A stretch of 64,000 bases of DNA from Flavobacterium cellulosilyticum (GTDB lineage Bacteria; Bacteroidota; Bacteroidia; Flavobacteriales; Flavobacteriaceae), in the NCBI RefSeq assembly GCF_004349355.1, contig NZ_SMFK01000003.1, positions 124,001 through 188,000 on the forward strand, written 5' to 3'. How positions within the stretch are numbered: position 1 is the stretch's first letter; every line of letters begins with the position of its first letter. A program made the translations under genes and the position numbers. A model generated the notes under the pieces. The model was not told where the DNA came from and did not search any database. It worked only from the letters and a program-made list of their open reading frames with translations. Positions 9,029 through 18,509 of the stretch are shown here, piece after piece.

Positions 9029-9331
9029 TTATAGGAAGAAAGAACGTAAAACAGTTGCCGCTACAATTAAAAAGATACAAGCTCCAAACCAACTCGCCGC
9101 TGTCTTGCTTGTATCTGGATCACCGCTACTAAACTTGTTATACACCTTCACCCCACCAATGAGGCCCACAACTGCACCAATAGCATAAATAAGCTGAGTA
9201 GCGGGATCAAAATAAGAGGTGACCATTTGTGTCGCTTCTGTGATTCCTGCTGTTCCGTTTCCTTGTGAAACTGCACTAATTGTTGATAGTACAGCCACTA
9301 CCAACACTACTTTTTTAACTTGATTTCCCAT
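9029..9331 (-). CDS. traE: TraE, DUF4134 (pilin-like) protein
   Basis: The 100-aa protein has a signal-like N-terminus (about residues 1-22, ending VSQG) and two membrane helices (about 45-62 and 78-98) separated by VKVYNKFSSGDPDTSKTAAS. This is the DUF4134/TraE family, similar in design to VirB2 pilin subunits. It is the first gene of the traE-traN operon and has a 320-base leader region upstream shared with the plus-strand protease-STAND gene. The pilin role is inferred from architecture. Confidence 0.92.
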   Translation of the reverse strand: MGNQVKKVVLVVAVLSTISAVSQGNGTAGITEATQMVTSYFDPATQLIYAIGAVVGLIGGVKVYNKFSSGDPDTSKTAASWFGACIFLIVAATVLRSFFL

Positions 9332-9466
9332 GATTTGAAAAAATTAAATTGTTTTTCGATCCGACACTTTGTAGGATTTAGAAACAAATATCAGATGGAA
9401 ACAGTTGCTGTTTAATATGTTGTCGTTAAGTGGAGTTGTTTGGCAGAAGAAGACTTGACAACTTAG

Positions 9467-9494
9467 TTTGTGATAGTAAAAATCACTAAATTTG
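9467..9494 (+). promoter_or_regulatory. Candidate promoter for the protease-STAND gene
   Basis: TAAATTTG at 9487-9494 matches the Bacteroidetes -7 box TAnnTTTG exactly. A TTTG at 9467-9470 could serve as the upstream element, but the 16-base spacing is shorter than usual. The box lies about 160 bases before the ATG at 9652. The rest of the 320-base gap between traE and this gene is AT-rich with no other gene recognised; the traE promoter should lie in it on the minus strand, but I see only an imperfect box (GATATTTG). Confidence 0.35.
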
Positions 9495-9651
9495 GGTAAT
9501 CAATATTATGATATTTTAAGTTGCAATATGCAATACAGCGTGATGAAAGACTAATAATTAGAAAAGAACGTTTTTAAATGTTGATGAAGAAGATAGAATA
9601 AATTAAAATGACAATCCACAAGCTTTAACTATTGCTCATAATTATAAACTT

Positions 9652-12600
9652 ATGTTAGAAACATCTTTGGATAAAATAACTACAAAAATTACAGTAAGGC
9701 TTAAAGAATCTTCAAGAAATATCTATATTGGAAGTGGAGTATTATATTATCAAGACAACTTTAAAGACAAAATTTACGTCCTTACAGCTTCTCATTGTCT
9801 CTTCGCAGATGGAGATGCATTCAAAGACCAAAGAATCGAAATCTGCATAGACATTCTAAAATCAGATTCTACAGAATATGAGACTATCAAAGTACAAGTA
9901 AGTAGAGAATTATTATTTACCGATATAACTAAAGATGTCGCTGTTTTAATTTTAGATAAAAAAGAAGTTGAAAATATTATTGGTATAATTCCAAAAATTT
10001 CACCTGTAAAAGAAAGAAGCAATTATAGTAATTTCATAACTAAAGGGTTTCCAAACGCTACTTATGGAAAAGAACTTGCAACTTTATACCCAACTTGGGT
10101 GCACGGTATAGATAATCAATTTCAATTACAACTACATGAAGACTATTCAAAATATTCAATTGAGGGCTTTTCTGGGAGTCCAATTTATATAATAGCTGAA
10201 GACGAAATTTATCTATATGGGATTTTCACTAGATTCAGACCTGAAGAAAAAGGGAAAGTTATCTATTGCCAATATATTGAAATAATTAACGAATTGTTAT
10301 ATAAACAATATCTACCAAGTATAACTTTTGGATATTTTGGCAACTACGGATTAACATCAGAGTTCTTTACTAAGCATATTCTGAATTCTATAAAAGATTT
10401 AGGGCCTAGATTTAATGAAGATTTAAATTTTCAATTACCAATTGCAAAAATTTTCAACGATATTGCTAAAGATGATTATTTCTTCAAAAGATTTTTAAAT
10501 ATCGTTGATAATTGGATAGTAGAAAAAGGCTATAGACAATTAAATGATAATATTCATCTTGATAAAATTGAGAAAGAATATGATAGTGTCAAACAGAAAG
10601 CTATTAATTGGATTAAAACGTTAGAAAATTCAATTATCCAAAATATTGATGTAAAATGGCTGTTGGAAAGTTTAGAAAAACTCAATGATTGTATTGACGA
10701 TAAATCTCAAGAAGTCTATAAATTGAGAAGGGAGGAAGAAGAAAAAAATAAAAATATTAAACAAGATCACACTTATCGAACTCCTTATGAACAAGAAACA
10801 AGCAGATTAAGAGAAATAAAACAATCTAATAATGATTTTATTAATGATATTTCAAATAAGGTACATGTTAATCTTGCCAATAATCCTTACTTAATAATTA
10901 AAGGAGATGCTGGAAATGGGAAATCACATTTATTGGGAGATATCGCAAAGACTAGAATAAAAAGGGGGTTACCGACTCTCTTATTACTTGGACAACAATT
11001 TAATAGTTCTAAAGATATTTGGGAAAATATTAAATCCAATTTATCCGTCAACTGTACAAATAAACAATTACTAGCAACTTTAAATAATATAGGGAAACAA
11101 GTTGGCTCAAGGGTTTTGTTTTTAGTTGATGCAATCAATGAAGGAGCAGGTGCGGATTTATGGAATTCTAGAATTGCAAGTTTTATCAATGAATTTACCA
11201 ACTATCCTTTTATTGGTTTAGTTCTAACAATTAGAACAACCTATTTAGATTTTGTAATTCCGGAGAATGTTAGAAAAGATTCTAAGATAACTTTTAAAAC
11301 TCACGAAGGATTTAAAGGCAATGAATATGCAGCTCTTAAATTATTCTGCGAATTTCACGGACTAAAACAACCTAACTTTCCAATATTAGCACCTGAATTT
11401 ACAAAACCGTTGTTTTTGCAATTAATCTGTGATACAATTAAAGACACACCCGAAAAAACATTTCCGCAGGGTTTCCAAGGAGTAAGTAGTATTTTTCAAA
11501 TTTATATTGATTCAATAAATCGTAAGTTTCAAAACAAACGCGATGAGTATAAATATTGTAATGTTGTTTTAGACGCAATTCACAAAGTAGCATTTGCAAA
11601 ATACAATAATGAAAATAACTCTTTGCTACTCAAAGATGTTAGACGATTGCTAAAAACAGAATTTCCAGACCACAAACTTTTATTAAATGATTTAATTGAA
11701 GAAAGTATTTTTATAACAAATCCACAAACAAACTACAAAACAAATCAGCAAGAAGAGGTAATATATTTTGCATACCAACGATTTGGAGATTTTTATATTG
11801 CTGAAGAATTATTAAATAAATTCAATAATCAATCAGCAGTTTTAGAAGCATTTAAAAAAGAAAATGAATTTGGTAAATTAATAGCCGATAGAAACGGATA
11901 TTGGTATAATGATGGTATTCTTGAAGCATTTTCAATTTTATTACCCGAGAAGTTCAATCTTGAAATTTTTGAGGTTTTCGATTGGTATTTTGAATGTGAG
12001 GAAGATAAATTTTACAAACAACACGTTATTGGGGAATTAAATAGATTTTTATTAGATAGTTTAAATTGGAGAAAGATTGAAAGCATCAACAATGATAAAC
12101 TTATAAATTGGTTCAGAGGAGCGTATTTTAGAATTTCAGAAGATGATTATTTTTATAAATTGATTGAATTATCAACTATCATAGGTCACCCATTTAATAG
12201 TGACCGATTGTTTAGAATATTGAAGAGTTATAAAATGCCACAAAGAGATAGCTTTTGGCAGCAGCATTTACGATATTTTAGTAGTTATGATGACAATGAA
12301 AATGGTTATCCCATTCGTCGCTTAATTGATTGGGCTTGGACACCAGATATTTCTAACAAGTTAGATTTTGAAACAACTAGATTAACAGCTCAAACACTAA
12401 CTTGGGTTTTATCCTCTACCAATATTAAATTACGTGATCAAACGACAAAAGCAATGGTTAATCTTTTAGAGCAGCAACCAGATGCTCTAGTATCAATTTT
12501 AAAATCATTTAAAAACATTGATGATTTATACATATTAGAGAGATTATATGCTATTACCTATGGTTGTGTATTAAGGACTGAAAATATCGATTCTATCAAC

Positions 12601-14388
12601 AAAATTGCTTTGGTAGTTTATAATTATATCTTCAAAAAAGGAACACCACCAAATCATATTTTATTGCGAGATTATGCAAGAAATACGATAGAATATGCTT
12701 TATATAAAAATCCAAAACTAAAAGTAGATATAGATTTAATAAGACCTCCATATAATAGTAAGTTGCCTATCAGACTACCTTCAAAAGAAGAAGTGTTAAA
12801 ATATAACTTTCCATATGATGACCCTAAATCTAAAAATGATTATAGATTAATGAATAATAGAATTTATCATTCTGTCACTAGTTTTGGGGATTTCAGTAAA
12901 CATATTAATGGTTCTTTAGATGATTTTGCCCCAACAAGTTTTACGTTTGAAATAGAATATAATTCATTTTATAAATCATTAAATAATAGTAAAAAGAAGT
13001 TTTTACGAACAATAATTGAAATTTTAAAAATAAAGGCTTCGTTTAGTAAAAATAAGTCTCTTTTCATATATAAATATGGAGAGGATAAACACAAATCTCA
13101 ATTAAAAAGTATTGATGAATTTTTAGATAAAACGTTGAATTTTATTGATGATATTTTTGATTCTAACGAAAAACTGTTTTTATCGGAAAAAGTAATTCCT
13201 TTTTTAGAAACTAAATACAAATTTAATGATTGGCAATTAAATAAATCTAATATTACCTCTTTCAAATATTGGATTATAGATAGAACATTTAAAATTGGTT
13301 ATAATTCAAAACTACACGGACAATATGATGATTCAGTTACAAATTATAATTCAAGGCGTGAAAATAAAATTGAAAGGATTGGAAAAAAATATCAAAGAAT
13401 CGCTTTTTTTGAAATTTTAGCAATGATTTCTGATAATTATAAAATCAAAAAAAATATTTGGAGTAATCAAAAAAAATATGAATTTTTCAAAGGTCCTTGG
13501 CAAATGTATATTCGAGATATAGATCCTGCTTTTTCTTTAAAAAACCCAGAGGAAAATGAAGAAAAAGATGATTTGGGAATTTTAAATGAAAAGAAAGAAT
13601 GGTGGGAAGATTTAGATTATAAATATTGGAATCAAACTAATTCTGAATGGATTGATAAACTAGACGATTTGCCAATAGTCAAAGATATTCTTGAAAAAAA
13701 GGATGAAGAAAACAATGAAAGTTGGCTTTTTTTGAAAAAATTTGTTTCTTGGAATGAACCGAAACCAATTGGCGAAGATAAATATGAAGTTCAACGTAAA
13801 GAGATATTTTATAAAATTCAAGCTTATTTAATCAATAAAAAAGACAAGAAGAAAATACTAAATTGGCTTGTTAATCAAAACTTTTGGGGTAATTGGATGC
13901 CTGAAAGTGGAGATCACAGTACATTGATAAATAGAGAAAAATTTTGGTCTCCAGCTTATTTTGATAGTAACAAACAGAAAAAATGGGAAACAATTAGAGA
14001 TACTAATTTTAAAGTTATAATTGCATCTACAAATGCTGTTAGTAATATGAGTGATGATAAGTCAGGTGCACAGTTTAGTTATGATTTGCCATGTATTACA
14101 ATATTTGAAGGTATGAATTTACAATTTGCACCAATAGACGGACAATTAAAAAATGATTCAAATGAGGTAATTGTAACAAACAAAAATTTTGAAGGTTTAA
14201 TGATAAAAAGTAAAGACCTTATGAATTTTCTAGATTCAAATAATTTAGATATAATTTGGACTGTACTTGGTGAAAAAATGTCTTATAAATCAAGTAGATA
14301 TAATAATTTTATCAAGCAGTTAAGCGGTGTTTATTATCTTGAAAATGGTAATATTGAAGGTCAAATTAATTCTTTTAAAGAAGACTAG
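9652..14388 (+). CDS. Trypsin-like protease-STAND NTPase, AVAST (Avs1)-like defence protein
   Basis: The 1578-aa protein has three parts. Residues 1-220 form a trypsin-like serine protease with an intact-looking triad: His48 in LTASHCLF, Asp95 in KDVAVLIL and Ser174 in GFSGSP. Residues 400-700 form a STAND NTPase with Walker A GDAGNGKSH (418-426) and Walker B LFLVDAINEG (489-498). The remaining roughly 850 residues are an alpha-helical, presumably repeat-like sensor. In STAND defence proteins, the C-terminus recognises a phage protein, the NTPase oligomerises, and the N-terminal effector is activated; here the effector would be a protease. The next gene encodes a metallo-beta-lactamase-fold protein, a partner known from type 1 AVAST. 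The DNA is AT-richer than the tra genes on either side, fitting recent acquisition. Protease-STAND identity is certain; the antiphage role is inferred. Confidence 0.85.
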   Translation: MLETSLDKITTKITVRLKESSRNIYIGSGVLYYQDNFKDKIYVLTASHCLFADGDAFKDQRIEICIDILKSDSTEYETIKVQVSRELLFTDITKDVAVLILDKKEVENIIGIIPKISPVKERSNYSNFITKGFPNATYGKELATLYPTWVHGIDNQFQLQLHEDYSKYSIEGFSGSPIYIIAEDEIYLYGIFTRFRPEEKGKVIYCQYIEIINELLYKQYLPSITFGYFGNYGLTSEFFTKHILNSIKDLGPRFNEDLNFQLPIAKIFNDIAKDDYFFKRFLNIVDNWIVEKGYRQLNDNIHLDKIEKEYDSVKQKAINWIKTLENSIIQNIDVKWLLESLEKLNDCIDDKSQEVYKLRREEEEKNKNIKQDHTYRTPYEQETSRLREIKQSNNDFINDISNKVHVNLANNPYLIIKGDAGNGKSHLLGDIAKTRIKRGLPTLLLLGQQFNSSKDIWENIKSNLSVNCTNKQLLATLNNIGKQVGSRVLFLVDAINEGAGADLWNSRIASFINEFTNYPFIGLVLTIRTTYLDFVIPENVRKDSKITFKTHEGFKGNEYAALKLFCEFHGLKQPNFPILAPEFTKPLFLQLICDTIKDTPEKTFPQGFQGVSSIFQIYIDSINRKFQNKRDEYKYCNVVLDAIHKVAFAKYNNENNSLLLKDVRRLLKTEFPDHKLLLNDLIEESIFITNPQTNYKTNQQEEVIYFAYQRFGDFYIAEELLNKFNNQSAVLEAFKKENEFGKLIADRNGYWYNDGILEAFSILLPEKFNLEIFEVFDWYFECEEDKFYKQHVIGELNRFLLDSLNWRKIESINNDKLINWFRGAYFRISEDDYFYKLIELSTIIGHPFNSDRLFRILKSYKMPQRDSFWQQHLRYFSSYDDNENGYPIRRLIDWAWTPDISNKLDFETTRLTAQTLTWVLSSTNIKLRDQTTKAMVNLLEQQPDALVSILKSFKNIDDLYILERLYAITYGCVLRTENIDSINKIALVVYNYIFKKGTPPNHILLRDYARNTIEYALYKNPKLKVDIDLIRPPYNSKLPIRLPSKEEVLKYNFPYDDPKSKNDYRLMNNRIYHSVTSFGDFSKHINGSLDDFAPTSFTFEIEYNSFYKSLNNSKKKFLRTIIEILKIKASFSKNKSLFIYKYGEDKHKSQLKSIDEFLDKTLNFIDDIFDSNEKLFLSEKVIPFLETKYKFNDWQLNKSNITSFKYWIIDRTFKIGYNSKLHGQYDDSVTNYNSRRENKIERIGKKYQRIAFFEILAMISDNYKIKKNIWSNQKKYEFFKGPWQMYIRDIDPAFSLKNPEENEEKDDLGILNEKKEWWEDLDYKYWNQTNSEWIDKLDDLPIVKDILEKKDEENNESWLFLKKFVSWNEPKPIGEDKYEVQRKEIFYKIQAYLINKKDKKKILNWLVNQNFWGNWMPESGDHSTLINREKFWSPAYFDSNKQKKWETIRDTNFKVIIASTNAVSNMSDDKSGAQFSYDLPCITIFEGMNLQFAPIDGQLKNDSNEVIVTNKNFEGLMIKSKDLMNFLDSNNLDIIWTVLGEKMSYKSSRYNNFIKQLSGVYYLENGNIEGQINSFKED

Positions 14389-14396
14389 CTTTTATT

Positions 14397-15476
14397 ATGG
14401 AAATTAAATTTTATCAAGCTGAATGTGGTGATGCTGCAAGAATAAGATTTCTTGGCAATGATAATAAATATCATAATGTTTTTATTGACGCAGGTTATGA
14501 GAGAACCTTTCGTTATGCATTAGAAATAGAAATTCAAGAAATTATAAATAAAGGAGAACGAATTGACCTTTGGATAATATCACATATTCACGATGATCAT
14601 ATTGGGGGGATAATAAAGTATATCGATACAATTAATGATGGTGAATATAAAGATATGGTAAATCAATATTTTTATAATCCGCCTAGAAGTTATGTTTTCA
14701 AAACCTCAACAAAGAGTGCAAGTGAATTTGCCAGTATTGGTCAGGGAGATCTATTATATGAGTACTTAAAATCCAACAATAAATTGTTAAACATAGACAT
14801 TACAAGCTCATTAAAGCCATTTGAATTGTATGGGTTAAACATAACAATCTTGTCTCCTTCTTCCCAAAAATTAGATAAATTAAGATTAAAATATCCGTTA
14901 GACAGCCCAAAATCATTTGAAAGAGAGGAAGACGAAAAAATTAGTGAAGCAGTTACAACAAAACAAAACGACTACAAAACTCTTATTAATGATTTTGTTT
15001 TGGATAAATGGAAAGAAGATGTTTCTGTTGAAAATGGAAGTAGCATTTCAATTCTAACCGAATTTAATCATAAAAAAATTTTGTGGTTAGCAGATTCCCA
15101 TCCAAGTGATGTAATAAAATCATTAAACAAAATAGGATTTAATAGTACAAATAAATTAGAATGTGAGTGGGTCAAAGTAACACACCATGGAAGCAAGGGA
15201 AATAACAATGATGCTCTTTATGACCTAATTAAATGTGAGAATTATTTGTTTAGTGTTAATGGTGAAAACAAACATTACTTACCTTCTAAAGAATGTATTG
15301 CAAGAATTTTAAGAAATAAAAAGCGTTCAACAAATTCTAAATATAAATTTCATTTCACTTATGATAATGAAACCCTGAGAAGTATTTTCAAGAATGAGAA
15401 TAGTAACATTTATGCAGAGTATAATTTTGAAGTAGTTTATGGAATAGAGAAATACTTAAAATTTGACGTTGTATAA
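14397..15476 (+). CDS. Metallo-beta-lactamase-fold hydrolase (ComEC/Rec2-like), partner of the STAND gene
   Basis: The 359-aa protein shows the metal-binding motif HIHDDH (His63, His65, Asp67, His68), then IGG, a later LADSHPSD and VTHHGSKGNN, as in the hydrolase domain of ComEC-like proteins. No membrane segment or signal peptide is evident, so it should be cytoplasmic. It begins 8 bases after the protease-STAND stop codon and must be co-transcribed with it. MBL-fold proteins accompany STAND and protease genes in type 1 AVAST systems, where this is the accessory A-type gene. The substrate (nucleic acid or small molecule) cannot be read from the sequence. It ends 38 bases before the convergent traD, with no clear terminator between. 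Confidence 0.82.
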   Translation: MEIKFYQAECGDAARIRFLGNDNKYHNVFIDAGYERTFRYALEIEIQEIINKGERIDLWIISHIHDDHIGGIIKYIDTINDGEYKDMVNQYFYNPPRSYVFKTSTKSASEFASIGQGDLLYEYLKSNNKLLNIDITSSLKPFELYGLNITILSPSSQKLDKLRLKYPLDSPKSFEREEDEKISEAVTTKQNDYKTLINDFVLDKWKEDVSVENGSSISILTEFNHKKILWLADSHPSDVIKSLNKIGFNSTNKLECEWVKVTHHGSKGNNNDALYDLIKCENYLFSVNGENKHYLPSKECIARILRNKKRSTNSKYKFHFTYDNETLRSIFKNENSNIYAEYNFEVVYGIEKYLKFDVV

Positions 15477-15514
15477 ATAAAATGATAATTTGAGATTCTA
15501 AAAACACTGGGAAT

Positions 15515-16147
15515 TCACACAAACTCCCCAATATCAAAATCTTCCAATTCATTTTTGTGCAAAAAAGAAGAACCAGAATCCGTCTTTGAAGAAAGTGTAC
15601 CGTCTAATAGCTTGGCTATTTTTTGAGAAGCATCTTCGATAGAATTTTCCAATAGGTCGAATAATTCGGTTCCTTGTATTTTCTGGAGTAGGACTGTTGC
15701 TGTTTCCTTTTGAGAGGGTCTCATTTTCTCTTTTTTTAACAACGTTTTTACAGTGCTTAATTCTTCGAAGGTAACCCCTTGGGCAAAACCATTATCGTCA
15801 TCGGATATTCCATAACTATTCCATTCCTCCTCCTCATTCTTAAAATCAGGTACATTTCCAAAAACTTCATCCAGCTCTTCTTGTGGAATTTGTAATTCGA
15901 CTTTATCTTCGTCGATTTCTATATCAAAATTATCATTATAACGAACCTCTTTGGGCTCTTGACTGTCATAGGACTTCTTTGGCACAGAAAGGCTTCTTTG
16001 AGGCTTAGGCTGCCCCATGATATCAGGTAGACTAGAATTGACTTTCTCTTGCCTTGGCTGTTGCTTATGGTGTTTTTCTATGACAATTTTATCCTTTGCC
16101 AAAAGGAAAATGATGATGAGTAAACAAATTACAATTACAGTTTCCAT
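15515..16147 (-). CDS. traD: Conjugal transfer protein TraD
   Basis: The 210-aa protein begins with one N-terminal membrane helix (METVIVICLLIIIFLLAKDK), followed by a disordered, acidic and Pro/Gln-rich middle and a helical C-terminal part with FEELSTVKTLLKKE. This layout and its position after the DUF3408 gene and traA match TraD of flavobacterial conjugative elements. Its biochemical function is unknown. The gene is the last of the short traA operon and runs convergently into the MBL hydrolase gene. Confidence 0.75.
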   Translation of the reverse strand: METVIVICLLIIIFLLAKDKIVIEKHHKQQPRQEKVNSSLPDIMGQPKPQRSLSVPKKSYDSQEPKEVRYNDNFDIEIDEDKVELQIPQEELDEVFGNVPDFKNEEEEWNSYGISDDDNGFAQGVTFEELSTVKTLLKKEKMRPSQKETATVLLQKIQGTELFDLLENSIEDASQKIAKLLDGTLSSKTDSGSSFLHKNELEDFDIGEFV

Positions 16148-16169
16148 GCTATTTAGTGTTATACATTAA

Positions 16170-16574
16170 TTAAAAAATCGGCTTGTTTCTCTCATTAAAA
16201 AAATCCTGAATTTCGGTTCCAAAATCATTGAAATGCTGTTCTAAAATATTATCGATATAAGAATACAATGTTGTTTTCTCTTCCCTTGTTAATTGAACAA
16301 TTCGAAGGAGTCGTTCGTGGTATTCAGGTCTTATGTACACCACTTTACCACTACGACCAGACGGATATCTGTTAATGAGAAATACTTCATCATAATTCCG
16401 TTTCTTTGAAGCGCTTACACGAATTTTCTCTTTGGGCTTATTTTCGGTAGCTTCGACACTTTGGCTTGTTTTTTTATCATTGTTAACCGCTTCGTCCCCA
16501 CTCATAATATTCATGAGGTAATCCTCATCTACAACAGGTTTTTGAAACCCCTTATGCTTTTTATCAGATTCCAT
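16170..16574 (-). CDS. DUF3408 conjugal transfer protein (TraB/TraC type)
   Basis: The 134-aa protein has a charged, disordered N-terminal half and a C-terminal DUF3408 domain (about residues 55-130) with VFLINRYPSGRSGKVVYIRP followed by EYHERLLRIVQL and YIDNILEQHF. DUF3408 proteins always travel with the ParA-type TraA in these elements and look like ribbon-helix-helix DNA-binding partners, by analogy with ParB/CopG-type proteins; that is inference. There are 12 bases between traA and this gene. The letter assigned to it differs between elements, so no symbol is given. Confidence 0.8.
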   Translation of the reverse strand: MESDKKHKGFQKPVVDEDYLMNIMSGDEAVNNDKKTSQSVEATENKPKEKIRVSASKKRNYDEVFLINRYPSGRSGKVVYIRPEYHERLLRIVQLTREEKTTLYSYIDNILEQHFNDFGTEIQDFFNERNKPIF

Positions 16575-16586
16575 ACAAGAAAGGAT

Positions 16587-17354
16587 TTAAGTGTTTATGA
16601 TTTTGAGAAATTCATTTACAAAAAGATCAAGCTTAGTTATCTTCATCAAACTAAGCTCAGCAGGAAGCAGGCTAGATCTAAAGATATAATTACTAGTATC
16701 ATCCGTTTCCTTACGGAAACGCTTACTATCCATTATTCTTGACTCCATTATAGAAAGACCCAATTCTTCTATTACACTTTGATAGGCCTTATACAAACTA
16801 GTCTTTTCCCTCCTATCCACTTGATTCCAAAACAACCAAAATTTTAAGTTCTTGTTGCCTCCATCTGTTTCTGGAAGTTGCAAAAATGCTTTGGCAAAGC
16901 CTAAAGTGCTTTCAACTACCAAACGATCGGCAGTAATGGGAGAAAAGATGAAGTCCATTGCTTTTAATGTGGTCAAAACTCCCTTGGTGTTGGCAGTTCC
17001 TGGAAGATCAAACAAAATAATATTCCAATCATTATTGGATTGATCTATATATTCTGACGCTTTTTCTAGCGCATTCTCGGCCTTACAACGAATGACAGGA
17101 AATGCTTTTTTATCAATCGACTGAAACTGCTTCATAGCGGCTCTCTTATGATACTCATTTTGCATCACCGTTTTAAGATCTCTGTCTCTCATATTGCCGA
17201 GACTATGCTGCGGAAAATCACAGTCCAAAACCAACACATTATATCCCAATCGATAATGAAGCACGCTAGCTAACAAAGTTGTCATTGTAGATTTCCCTAC
17301 TCCACCCTTTTGGGTAGAGAAACTAATTTTTAAAGTTTTTTTTATTGTTTCCAT
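16587..17354 (-). CDS. traA: TraA, ParA-family ATPase
   Basis: The 255-aa protein carries the deviant Walker A motif QKGGVGKST (residues 15-23), DCDFPQHS near residue 45 and the downstream DLPGT motif near residue 117. These are the hallmarks of ParA/MinD/Soj ATPases. In Bacteroidetes elements it is the first gene of the traA operon and is thought to help partition or position the transferring element. Upstream lies a region of palindromes, including a perfect 16-base one that could be its binding or regulatory site. Length and motifs are intact. Confidence 0.9.
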   Translation of the reverse strand: METIKKTLKISFSTQKGGVGKSTMTTLLASVLHYRLGYNVLVLDCDFPQHSLGNMRDRDLKTVMQNEYHKRAAMKQFQSIDKKAFPVIRCKAENALEKASEYIDQSNNDWNIILFDLPGTANTKGVLTTLKAMDFIFSPITADRLVVESTLGFAKAFLQLPETDGGNKNLKFWLFWNQVDRREKTSLYKAYQSVIEELGLSIMESRIMDSKRFRKETDDTSNYIFRSSLLPAELSLMKITKLDLFVNEFLKIINT

Positions 17355-17467
17355 TACTTATAATTTTAAAATTATCTATTTACTAAATTGCTTTGCTGTA
17401 CTGCTGCATGCCTCCTTGTATTTCTTTACAAGTTTTTGCCCTATTTATTTGCTTTAAGTATGTACTT

Positions 17468-17483
17468 ATCTACAATTGTAGAT
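17468..17483. promoter_or_regulatory. Perfect 16-base palindrome upstream of traA
   Basis: ATCTACAATTGTAGAT equals its own reverse complement. It lies 114 bases upstream of the traA start, between the divergent traA and mob operons. A dimeric DNA-binding protein, such as the DUF3408 partner of TraA, could bind here; this is inference. A weaker hairpin (CTTGTA/TACAAG, 17415-17432, with TTTTTG behind it) lies nearer to traA. The part from 17484 to 17860 is AT-rich with no gene I can support. Confidence 0.4.
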
Positions 17484-17864
17484 TCATACAATTTCCAACA
17501 ACCATGTCTTGTTTATCGGTAATATGTACGCTCATTTATTTTACTGCTTTTATGCTTTTATAGTTGCATAGTTGTAAAACTGTATCGTTTTATACTTTAC
17601 TATTTTACTAAATACTTGCTTACTCCTAAACCTTGGTATTTGTGTTTGAAATTGGATATAGAATTGTTTTTAAATATCTATTTACAACTTTGAAACAAAG
17701 AAAGCTGGTAACTCAAAACCATCTCAGAACTATGAACTCATTGGCGTTCAATGGCAAAGTTTGGCAACACTTACTACTACTCCATTCTAAAAATCAATCA
17801 TTTACTTTGTTAGAGAAGTAAATAAGCTAGAATATGAAAGTCCTAAATCTATATTTGAATAAGA

Positions 17865-18046
17865 ACTGGAACGGCTTAAAGCCGTTTTTCCCTGCTTTAT
17901 TAAATCTGTTCCGCCGTCAGGCGGACGGATTATCTGTTCACCAGAACAGAGCAAGTTGTGTTTTGAGGCACTCGAAATGAATTCCGTGCCTCAAAACAAC
18001 TTGCCCTTGCAGGGGCTTAAAACTCCCTCCGAAGTCGGGGTTTTCT
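17865..18046 (+). other. Candidate oriT/leader region: four hairpins upstream of mobA
   Basis: Four inverted repeats are packed directly before mobA. They are AACGGC/GCCGTT (17870-17886, followed by TTTCCC), CCGCC/GGCGG (17911-17924), a long arm GCAAGTTGTGTTTTGAGGCAC (17951-17971) pairing with 17986-18004 with a 2-base bulge, and AAAACTCC/GGGGTTTT (18019-18044). Transfer origins of mobilisable Bacteroidetes elements lie just upstream of the mob genes and contain such repeats, so this is the best oriT candidate. The nic site cannot be read. The first and last hairpins could also act as terminators or attenuators. Confidence 0.45.
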
Positions 18047-18068
18047 AAAAATTAAAATTGGAATCACA

Positions 18069-18509
18069 ATGGAGAATCAACAAGACAAAAAGCAACACAA
18101 AGGCGGTAGGAATCCTAAAAAGGATCCTAGCATCCACCGTTATGTTTTTCGATTAACGGACCAGGAAAATGCTAAATTCCTTTCTCTTTTTGAAGCTTCG
18201 GGAGCGCATAATAAAGCGCTATTTATCACTTCTCTCTTATTCGAAAAGCAAATAAAAACGGTAAAAGTAGATCTAGCAGCAATGGATTATTACATGCGCT
18301 TAACCACTTTATACGGTCAGTTTCGTTCTGTTGGCGTTAATTACAATCAAATTGTCAAGATATTGTACCGCAATTTTTCTGAAAAGAAAGCCGCAGCCTA
18401 TCTCTTTAAATTGGAAAAACAAACGATCGAGTTGGCTCAATTATGTCGTGCCATAACGCAATTAACAGAAGAGTTTGAAGTAAGACATCTAAAAAAAGAA
18501 GAAAAATGA
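18069..18509 (+). CDS. mobA: MobA, relaxosome accessory protein
   Basis: The 146-aa basic protein has an N-terminal GGRNPKKDPSIHRYVFRLTD segment, a ribbon-helix-helix-like region and a helical C-terminus with FRSVGVNYNQIVKILY, the recognisable motif of bacterial mobilisation (MobC-domain) proteins. It would bind oriT and help the relaxase. It overlaps the relaxase gene by 4 bases (ATGA) and lies directly downstream of the hairpin-rich candidate oriT. The name mobA follows usage for Bacteroidetes elements; in other systems the same family is called MobC. Confidence 0.85.
   Translation: MENQQDKKQHKGGRNPKKDPSIHRYVFRLTDQENAKFLSLFEASGAHNKALFITSLLFEKQIKTVKVDLAAMDYYMRLTTLYGQFRSVGVNYNQIVKILYRNFSEKKAAAYLFKLEKQTIELAQLCRAITQLTEEFEVRHLKKEEK

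Noticed and set aside
17633..17821. 62-aa plus-strand open frame before the candidate oriT
   Set aside because: No plausible start context or family; the region is better explained as a non-coding control region.
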